6,646 bases of DNA from Acetobacteraceae bacterium (GTDB lineage: Bacteria; Pseudomonadota; Alphaproteobacteria; Acetobacterales; Acetobacteraceae): NCBI GenBank assembly GCA_947476855.1, contig CANJSR010000285.1, forward strand, positions 1-6,646, in the 5' to 3' direction. A program made the translations under genes and the position numbers. Positions 1-4,540 of this stretch are shown piece by piece; positions within the stretch are counted from its first letter, which is position 1, and every line of letters starts with the position of its first letter. The notes under the pieces were generated by a model that had not been told where the DNA came from, searched no databases, and worked only from the letters and a program-made list of their open reading frames with translations.

Positions 1-2
1 AT

Positions 3-125
3 GGCGTGTGGGATGTGTTCTTCATGCGCTTCCGGATCGCGGAAATTGACCTCCGCGACCCGCACGCGCACGGTGCATGTGTCAGGAGGGTCTCCGAACA
101 CCTGTCAGGGACGTCTCCGGTCTGA
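3..125 (+). CDS. IS481-type transposase, C-terminal fragment (5' end outside window)
   Basis: Reading from base 3, the frame is open to a TGA at 123-125 and gives about 40 residues, beginning GVWDVFFMRFRIAEIDLRD and ending in SGTSPV. The two bases before it fit a GAT codon, so the natural reading is DGVWDVFF. IS481-type transposases, which have an rve/DDE integrase fold, commonly end with a small C-terminal beta domain of the form DGxWxVxFxxxxIxxxDL and often stop in a short xSPx tail, which matches well. The catalytic DDE residues would lie upstream, outside the window. The protein would cut and join DNA ends during transposition. The frame has no start codon here and the piece is short, so identification depends on the tail motif alone. 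The overlapping ATG frame from base 1 has no protein-like character. Confidence 0.6.
   Translation, partial: GVWDVFFMRFRIAEIDLRDPHAHGACVRRVSEHLSGTSPV
80..119 (+). repeat. Two imperfect 17-bp direct repeats at the IS end
   Basis: TGTCAGGAGGGTCTCCG (80-96) and TGTCAGGGACGTCTCCG (103-119) match at 14 of 17 positions, and all three differences fall in the centre. They start 23 bases apart. Each is followed by an AACA (97-100 and 125-128). Tandem subterminal units like this are typical of IS481-like ends, where they would serve as transposase binding sites. That role is inferred; the repeats themselves are seen directly. They overlap the 3' end of the transposase frame. Confidence 0.6.
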
Positions 126-185
126 ACACACAAGGCCGGGGATGGGGCGACTGGTATTAGGTAGGATGGTCTTGCAGGCTCCTCC

Positions 186-202
186 GCCCGGAACGATCGG
201 GC
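186..202 (-). terminator. Possible hairpin downstream of the amidohydrolase gene
   Basis: GCCCGG (186-191) and TCGGGC (197-202) can pair over a 5-base loop (five Watson-Crick pairs and one G-T). It lies 66 bases past the amidohydrolase stop on the - strand. There is no T-run after it on the - strand, so it is not a canonical intrinsic terminator. The rest of 129-267 shows no gene, RNA or further repeat that I can support. Confidence 0.2.
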
Positions 203-267
203 AACACCGCCCTCGGGCCATAGGCTGCGCCGTCCACTCCAGCCTGTCTTCCCCAACCCTCCCCCCC

Positions 268-1716
268 TCAAACTAGGAAGGCGCTCGCGTCGAATCCGTC
301 CGGCAGGTTGCCGGACGGCTTGATGAAGTCGTAAGGATCGCGTGCCAGGAACCGCCCGCTGCCCGGTTCCGCCTGCACCTTGCCGTGCCGCATCACCACC
401 TCTCCGCGCCGCACGGTCACCACCGGCCAGCCGGTGACCTCCATGCCATCGTATGGCGTGTAGTCTATGATGTGCTGCATCACCGTGTTGTTCAGCGTCA
501 CCTTCCGCTTCGGGTCCCACAGCACTAGGTCGGCGTCCGTCCCTGGTGCGATCATCCCCTTCCGCGGATAAAGCCCGAACAGCCGAGCGGGGTTGGTCGC
601 GGTGAGGCGGACGAAGGTGCAGGGGTCGATGCGGCCCGCGCTGATGCCCTCACTGAAGATCAGCGGCAGGCGGGCGGTCAGGCCAGGAACCCCGTTGGGG
701 ATGTCGCGGAAGGAGGCATCGCTGCCGTTCACCCGCTTGCCCGCCAGCGTGTCATAGCCCCAGCCGCTGTGGTCGGAGGAGATGACGTCCAGCGTCCCCC
801 GTTTCACGAGGTCCCACAAGCCCTCGCTGGCGGCCTTGTCGCGGGGGGCGGGGCTGCACATGAACTTGGCGCCCTCGAAGCCCGGGCGGTCCATGTCGGC
901 GGCGGTCAGGACGAAATACTGCGGGCAGGTCTCGCCCCAGACCTTTACCCCGCGGCGCTGGGCGCGTTCGATCTCTTCCGCGACCTCGGGGCAGGAGACG
1001 TGGAAGATCTGGATCGGTTGATCGACCATCTCGGCCAGCGCGATCGCCCGATGGGTCGCCTCCCGCTCGATCATGCTGGGGCGTGACCAGGCGTGGTATT
1101 TCGGGGCGGTGCGGCCATCGGCGAGCAAGGCGGCGGTGCGCCAGCGGATCGCCTCATAGTTCTCGCAATGGACGGTGACCAGCGCGCCGGTGCGGCGGGC
1201 GGCGGCGAGGACGCGGAGGAACTGGCGGTCGTCGAGGTGCAGCGGGTCGTAGGTCAGGAAGACCTTCAGGCTGCGCACGCCCTGTGCGACGATTTCAGGC
1301 ACCTCGCGGAAAATCACGTCATCCGTGGCGTCGGTGATGATCTGGTGGAAGCTGTAGTCCACCATCGCTTGGGTGGCGCGTCGTCGATACTCGGCCAGGG
1401 GAGCGGTCAGCCCGCCGCCCTTGAACTGGGTGGAGAAGGTGATGACGCTGGTGGTTCCGCCGGCGAGGGCGGCGGTGCTGCCGGTGACGAAGCTTTCCTC
1501 ATCCGCGCCGCCGGCTTCCTGCAACTGCTCGATATGGCAGTGTGTGTCGACGCCGCCTGGCATGACCCAGAGGCCGTCGGCGTCGAGGCGGCGTTCCCCC
1601 TTCAGGTTGGTGCCGATGGCGGCGATGCGCTCTCCGACGATGCCGATATCGGCGGGGAACATGTCGGCGGGCGTGACGACGGTGCCGCCCGCGATGACCA
1701 GGTCATACTCAGCCAC
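268..1716 (-). CDS. Dihydropyrimidinase/hydantoinase-type amidohydrolase
   Basis: A zinc-dependent cyclic-amide hydrolase of the amidohydrolase superfamily (TIM barrel, cytoplasmic), 482 residues, the usual size for hydantoinases (about 460-490). It would hydrolyse the ring amide of a hydantoin, dihydropyrimidine or related cyclic ureide to an N-carbamoyl acid. The family's metal ligands are all in place: HxH at H59/H61 (motif GGVDTHCHI), the carbamylated lysine K151 (SLKVFLTYD), H183 (VHCEN), H239 (IFHVS) and D315 (SSDHSGW). Y156, S288 and N341 (DIPNGVPG) match substrate-binding positions. The start is the GTG at 1714-1716, with GAGGGGA upstream and a normal MAEYDLVIAGG-like N-terminus; the open frame further upstream overlaps the neighbouring gene in another frame. 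It overlaps the AtzH-like gene by 8 bases, so translation is probably coupled and transcription shared from the sigma-54 promoter at 2145-2162. The segment after HxH (EQLQEAGGADEESF) differs from the HLDMPFGG of D-hydantoinases, so the substrate is uncertain. The family call is secure; the substrate is not. Confidence 0.93.
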   Translation of the reverse strand: MAEYDLVIAGGTVVTPADMFPADIGIVGERIAAIGTNLKGERRLDADGLWVMPGGVDTHCHIEQLQEAGGADEESFVTGSTAALAGGTTSVITFSTQFKGGGLTAPLAEYRRRATQAMVDYSFHQIITDATDDVIFREVPEIVAQGVRSLKVFLTYDPLHLDDRQFLRVLAAARRTGALVTVHCENYEAIRWRTAALLADGRTAPKYHAWSRPSMIEREATHRAIALAEMVDQPIQIFHVSCPEVAEEIERAQRRGVKVWGETCPQYFVLTAADMDRPGFEGAKFMCSPAPRDKAASEGLWDLVKRGTLDVISSDHSGWGYDTLAGKRVNGSDASFRDIPNGVPGLTARLPLIFSEGISAGRIDPCTFVRLTATNPARLFGLYPRKGMIAPGTDADLVLWDPKRKVTLNNTVMQHIIDYTPYDGMEVTGWPVVTVRRGEVVMRHGKVQAEPGSGRFLARDPYDFIKPSGNLPDGFDASAFLV

Positions 1717-2110
1717 GATAGGTCCCCTCTGGATCGTCAAGCATCGAGACATGGGCGGCGACGATGCGCCATCCTTCCGGCATCCGCGCCCAGGTCTGCA
1801 TCTGGCGGCCCACCTTGCCGGGGATCGTGTCGCGTTGGAACAGGGTCGACGCGGTGGCATAGTCGCGGCCGTAGGTCGTGATCACCGTGCGGAAGATCGT
1901 CCGCATCAGCCCGGCGGGGGAACGGCCCGAGCGGAAGGCGCCGATTTCGTCCCAGCCATGGAGGATTTCGTTGATGCCGTAGCGGATGGTCAGGGGGCTG
2001 TTCCAGAACAGGGCCTGCAACGTGTCCACGTCGTTGGTGATCAGGGCGGCTTCGTATGCCCGGAAGGCCGCCTCCACCTCCGTCACGATCTCGGGCAGGT
2101 TGATGTCCAT
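1709..2110 (-). CDS. AtzH/HpxZ-like protein (DUF3225, NTF2/SnoaL-like fold)
   Basis: A 133-residue protein of the DUF3225 family, cone-shaped alpha+beta NTF2-like. Diagnostic features are the early helix AAFRAYEAALITNDVDTL (about 15-31), ALFWNSP then IRYG (33-45), GRQMQTWARM (101-110) and the C-terminal GWRIVAAHVSML (113-124). Known relatives are AtzH of cyanuric acid breakdown, which acts on 1,3-dicarboxyurea, and HpxZ of oxalurate/purine catabolism. From memory, AtzH depends on a Tyr and an Arg 24 residues apart; Y19 and R43 here have that spacing. The start at 2108-2110 is chosen because AGGAG lies at 2121-2125, a sigma-54 promoter just upstream would begin the transcript near 2135, and the N-terminus MDINLPEIV suits the family. 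The upstream ATG at 2146 lies inside the promoter. It is first in a two-gene operon with the amidohydrolase, whose GTG start lies within its last codons. The usual AtzE/HpxY amidase and the AtzG/HpxX-like small subunit are absent here. A role in ureide nitrogen catabolism is inferred from neighbour and family. Confidence 0.88.
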   Translation of the reverse strand: MDINLPEIVTEVEAAFRAYEAALITNDVDTLQALFWNSPLTIRYGINEILHGWDEIGAFRSGRSPAGLMRTIFRTVITTYGRDYATASTLFQRDTIPGKVGRQMQTWARMPEGWRIVAAHVSMLDDPEGTYRG

Positions 2111-2144
2111 GGATGGGTTTCTCCTGGGTCTGTGGGTCGGGGAC

Positions 2145-2162
2145 AAGCAAACGCCGCGCCAA
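2145..2162 (-). promoter_or_regulatory. Sigma-54 (-24/-12) promoter for the AtzH-like/amidohydrolase operon
   Basis: On the - strand the sequence reads TTGGCGCGGCGTTTGCTT. Against the RpoN consensus TGGCACG-N4-TTGCW it differs only at one base of the -24 block (G for A), with the required GG-N10-GC spacing (GG at 2159-2160, GC at 2147-2148 as read on the complement). Transcription would begin about 12 bases past the GC, near 2135. That leaves a leader of roughly 25 bases containing the AGGAG ribosome site (2121-2125) before the start at 2110. Sigma-54 promoters need an enhancer-binding activator such as NtrC; I see no convincing upstream activator site. A nitrogen-responsive switch is the natural reading for an amide-hydrolysing operon, but it is inferred. 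Confidence 0.68.
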
Positions 2163-2168
2163 GCGCGG
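2154..2168. repeat. Perfect inverted repeat overlapping the -24 element
   Basis: CCGCGC (2154-2159), CAA, GCGCGG (2163-2168) is a perfect 6-bp inverted repeat with a 3-base centre. It covers the -24 GG of the sigma-54 promoter and reaches upstream of it. It could be an operator-like site, or simply a G/C-rich coincidence. Confidence 0.3.
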
Positions 2169-2325
2169 GGTTGGCTGCATCCTATCCCGGTATGAGTCTG
2201 ATGGGCGCCGGGTTGGCGCGGGAAAATCGTTCGACCGCGGCGGATGATGTGTTACCTGCGCGCGTTCATCGGATTCAGGGCTGTGCGGGCCGGCTGTTCC
2301 TCCATTCGGCGGAGGGGCGGTTGCC

Positions 2326-2367
2326 ATGCCCCAGGGTGTGATCAGGACCAGGAAGGCTGCTGCTTGA
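2326..2367 (+). CDS. Possible 13-codon leader ORF before the glycosyltransferase
   Basis: ATG at 2326 opens a 13-residue frame (MPQGVIRTRKAAA) that ends at TGA 2365-2367 and shares its last base with the glycosyltransferase ATG (TGATG). It has a strong ribosome site, GGAGG at 2311-2315, 10 bases before the ATG. The sequence GGGGC (2314-2318) can pair with GCCCC (2328-2332), burying that site and the start codon. The arrangement is what translational coupling looks like. However, the peptide is too short to judge by composition, and the glycosyltransferase has its own AGGAAGG, so this could be chance. Confidence 0.25.
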   Translation: MPQGVIRTRKAAA

Positions 2368-3458
2368 TGACCGATCCCGCCCCGCTTCTGCTTCACGTGT
2401 TCCCCACGTTCGCGGTCGGTGGCGCGCAGGCGCGGTTCGCGGCGTTGGCGAATTTCCTGGGGCCTCGGTTCCGGCACATGGTGTTGGCGCTGGATGGCTG
2501 CACCGACGCCCGTGTGCGTTTGTCGCCTGCGCTGGATGTCGCCTACCCCAGGCTGGTCGGGGCGAAGGATGCGTTCCTGCGCAGCATCCTGGCCTATCGT
2601 CGCCTGCTGCACGAATGGCGGCCGGCCTGCATGCTGACCTACAACTGGGGCGCCATCGAGTTCGCCTTCGCCAACCTCATTCCGGTCGTGCCGCATATTC
2701 ATGTCATCGACGGCTTCGGCTCGGATGAGTATTTCGTTCGCCTGCGCCGCCGCATCATCGCCAACCGTATGGCGCTGTCGCACAGCACGACGGTCGTGCC
2801 CTCGGTCACGCTGCGGACGATCCTGACGGAAGAATGGAGCCTGCCGGCCGAACAGGTCCGCTACATCCCGAACGGGATCGACCTGGCGCGCTTTTCCAGC
2901 CCTGGCCGGGTCGTGGAGCCGGGGAAGCCGGTGGTCATCGGCACCGTCGCCGCGCTGCGGCCGGAAAAGAACATCGCCCGCCTGCTGCTGGCCTTCGCGC
3001 GCCTGGACCCGGGGCTGCCGGCGCGCCTGGTCGTGGTGGGCGATGGCGCGTGCGGGGACGAACTGCACGGGCTGGCCGCCAGCCTGGGCATCCGGGACCG
3101 GGTGGAGTTCACCGGCCACCGCGAGGACGTCCACGCGCAACTCGCCCGCTTCGACATCTTCGCTTTGTCGTCGGACACCGAGCAGATGCCGATCGTCGTG
3201 CTGGAAGCGATGGCGAGCGGCATCCCCGTCATCGCCACCGACGTGGGCGACATCCGCATCATGGTGTCCGACGCGAATGCCGCTCTGATCGGCGATGGCT
3301 CGCCCGAGGGTCTGGTCCAGGTCATGGCGCGCCTGGTCCAGGACCCATCCATGCGTGCCGAACTCGGCGCCGCCAACCGTGCCACGGCGGAGGCGCGGTT
3401 CAACCAGGACCGGATGTTCGCCGCCTGGGACGACCTGCTGACCGGGCAGATCCTATGA
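2367..3458 (+). CDS. Glycosyltransferase family 4 (GT-B fold)
   Basis: A 363-residue retaining glycosyltransferase that would move a sugar from an NDP-sugar to an acceptor in envelope polysaccharide or glycolipid synthesis on the cytoplasmic face of the membrane. The N-terminal acceptor half starts with HVFPTFAVGGAQARF (10-24, the GG acceptor loop of GT4). The C-terminal donor half starts near IPNGIDLARF (167-176), then has GTVAALRPEKN (192-202; R198 and K201 at the donor-phosphate positions) and VVVGDG (222-227). The EX7E signature is E272 to E280 (EQMPIVVLEAMASGIPVIATDVGD). There is no signal peptide or membrane helix. The start at 2367 is preferred because AGGAAGG lies at 2350-2356 and the fold begins a few residues later; the open extension back to 2244 is not protein-like. 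It is transcribed divergently from the sigma-54 operon and overlaps the end of the dehydrogenase gene tail-to-tail by 6 bases. Donor and acceptor cannot be read from sequence. Confidence 0.9.
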   Translation: MTDPAPLLLHVFPTFAVGGAQARFAALANFLGPRFRHMVLALDGCTDARVRLSPALDVAYPRLVGAKDAFLRSILAYRRLLHEWRPACMLTYNWGAIEFAFANLIPVVPHIHVIDGFGSDEYFVRLRRRIIANRMALSHSTTVVPSVTLRTILTEEWSLPAEQVRYIPNGIDLARFSSPGRVVEPGKPVVIGTVAALRPEKNIARLLLAFARLDPGLPARLVVVGDGACGDELHGLAASLGIRDRVEFTGHREDVHAQLARFDIFALSSDTEQMPIVVLEAMASGIPVIATDVGDIRIMVSDANAALIGDGSPEGLVQVMARLVQDPSMRAELGAANRATAEARFNQDRMFAAWDDLLTGQIL

Positions 3459-4508
3459 CAGGGGCGCGGGCGCGAAGCCCAGGATCTCCGTGAACCGGCG
3501 GGAGTAGTGCGGCCACACCTCCGGGTTGACCATGCGCGGCGGCACCTTGCCGTCGAACAGGTCGATCCACTGATGCGCGGTGGCCGTCACCATCTCCAGC
3601 ATCGACTCCGCCGTCATGCCGGCCGTGTGCGGTGTCACGATCACGTTGTCCAAGGCGAGCAGCGGGTGGTCGAGGTCCGGCGGCTCCTTCAGGAAGACAT
3701 CCAGGCCGGCGCCGGCGATGCGGCCGGAGCGGCAGGCCTCGGCCAAGGCGTCTTCATCGTGGATGCCGCCGCGGGCGGTGTTCACGAAATAGGCGGTGGG
3801 CTTCATCAGGGCGAACTGCGCCTGCCCGAACATCCCGAAGCTGTCCTTGGTGCGCGGGCAGTGGACCGAGACATAGTCGGCCCGCTGCAACAACTCCTCC
3901 AGCCCGACCTTGGTGGCGCCCTTGGCGGCGACCTGCTCCGCCGTCAGGTTCGGGTCGAAGGCCAGGACGGTCATGCCGAACAGGCCGCGGCAGAGTTCGG
4001 TGACGCGGGTGCCGATATTGCCGATGCCGACGATGCCGATCGTCTTGCCCTTGATATCGTTCCCCGCGTAGGCGCGCCGGTCCATGTTGGGGATGGTCTT
4101 CATCGCCCGCTCGGACACCGCGATCTTCTTGGACAGCGACAGGATCAGGCCCAGGGCGTGCTCAGCGACACCTTCCTTGTTGGTGCCCGACTGGTTCATC
4201 ACGACCACGCCGGCCGCGGTGCAGGCATCCACGTCGACCATGTCATAGCCGGCGCCGGTGGAACTGATGGCCAGCAGGTTCGGGCAGCGCACCAGCAGGG
4301 CGGCGTCGCCGAACCAGGGCTCCTTCAACTCCGTCCGGGACTGGATCTGGTAGCCATGCGACCGGATCATCTCGCCCCAATTGTCATCGACCGGAGAGGC
4401 ATATTCCAGCCGCACCCCCTCGATATCCGGCCGGCCGGCCAGGATGCGGAGGGCGATCGGGTCCATGAATTCCTCGAAGAACGCGAGGCGTTTGATGTTC
4501 GCAACCAT
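3453..4508 (-). CDS. NAD-dependent D-2-hydroxyacid dehydrogenase (SerA/PGDH-like family)
   Basis: A 351-residue cytoplasmic oxidoreductase of the D-isomer-specific 2-hydroxyacid dehydrogenase family, normal single-subunit length with no C-terminal ACT domain. The nucleotide-binding domain shows GIGNIG (161-166) and the acidic D185 at the end of the second strand, which favours NAD over NADP. The catalytic set is complete: R246 (NTARGGIHDE), D270 and E275 (GLDVFLKEPP), and the acid-base H294 (VTPHTAG). The catalytic domain is built from the two ends, including STGAGYDMVDVDA (83-95) and NQSGTNKEGVAEHALGLIL (105-123). The start at 4506-4508 has GGAGG five bases upstream (4514-4518). It follows the ABC exporter on the same strand after 32 bases, so the two are probably cotranscribed. 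Its TAG stop lies within the 6-base overlap with the convergent glycosyltransferase. Substrate is unknown; phosphoglycerate, glyoxylate/hydroxypyruvate and other 2-ketoacids are all possible. Confidence 0.92.
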   Translation of the reverse strand: MVANIKRLAFFEEFMDPIALRILAGRPDIEGVRLEYASPVDDNWGEMIRSHGYQIQSRTELKEPWFGDAALLVRCPNLLAISSTGAGYDMVDVDACTAAGVVVMNQSGTNKEGVAEHALGLILSLSKKIAVSERAMKTIPNMDRRAYAGNDIKGKTIGIVGIGNIGTRVTELCRGLFGMTVLAFDPNLTAEQVAAKGATKVGLEELLQRADYVSVHCPRTKDSFGMFGQAQFALMKPTAYFVNTARGGIHDEDALAEACRSGRIAGAGLDVFLKEPPDLDHPLLALDNVIVTPHTAGMTAESMLEMVTATAHQWIDLFDGKVPPRMVNPEVWPHYSRRFTEILGFAPAPLS

Positions 4509-4540
4509 GGTTTCCTCCGTTTATGTCGTTCTTGGCATAG

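Larger units (their letters stand above)
1..128 (+). mobile_element. 3' end of an IS481-type insertion sequence
   Basis: The left edge carries the last part of a transposase-like reading frame (stop at 123-125) and, overlapping it, a pair of imperfect 17-bp repeats of the kind found at the ends of IS481-like elements. The end is placed near the ACA after the stop because IS481 elements characteristically terminate in 5'-TGT/ACA-3'. The exact boundary and any target duplication cannot be fixed, because the other end lies outside the window. The family assignment rests on remembered sequence style, not on a search. Confidence 0.45.

Noticed and set aside
23..25. Possible - strand start codon leading out of the window to the left
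   Set aside because: Only eight codons are visible and they overlap the more convincing transposase frame on the + strand; no basis for a call.
129..267. Search for a tRNA or small RNA between the IS end and the operon
   Set aside because: No cloverleaf, T-loop motif or strong terminator could be found; only the weak hairpin at 186-202.
1..276. 91-codon ATG frame at the left edge on the + strand
   Set aside because: It overlaps the transposase-like tail in another frame. Its translation (many S, R, P, C) has no family resemblance, and the ATG at base 1 is simply the window edge.
1717..1860. N-terminal extension of the amidohydrolase to an upstream ATG
   Set aside because: It lies wholly within the AtzH-like gene in another frame. 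The extra residues are Arg/Pro/Cys-rich, and the GTG at 1716 has a ribosome site and a canonical N-terminus.
1093..1881. 262-codon open frame on the + strand
   Set aside because: It lies antisense to the amidohydrolase, whose catalytic motifs are intact. Its own translation is Gly/Ala/Arg-rich with no recognisable domain; such frames are common in GC-rich coding DNA.
1373..2341. 322-codon open frame on the + strand
   Set aside because: It runs antisense through two well-supported genes and the promoter region; composition is not protein-like.
2244..2366. 41-residue N-terminal extension of the glycosyltransferase
   Set aside because: It is Cys/Arg/Gly-rich and unlike GT4 N-termini, and the ATG at 2367 has its own ribosome site.
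1737..3140. 467-codon open frame on the - strand
   Set aside because: It is antisense to the glycosyltransferase and out of frame with the AtzH-like gene, and it crosses the sigma-54 promoter. The translation is rich in R, Q, P, D and H with no domain order.
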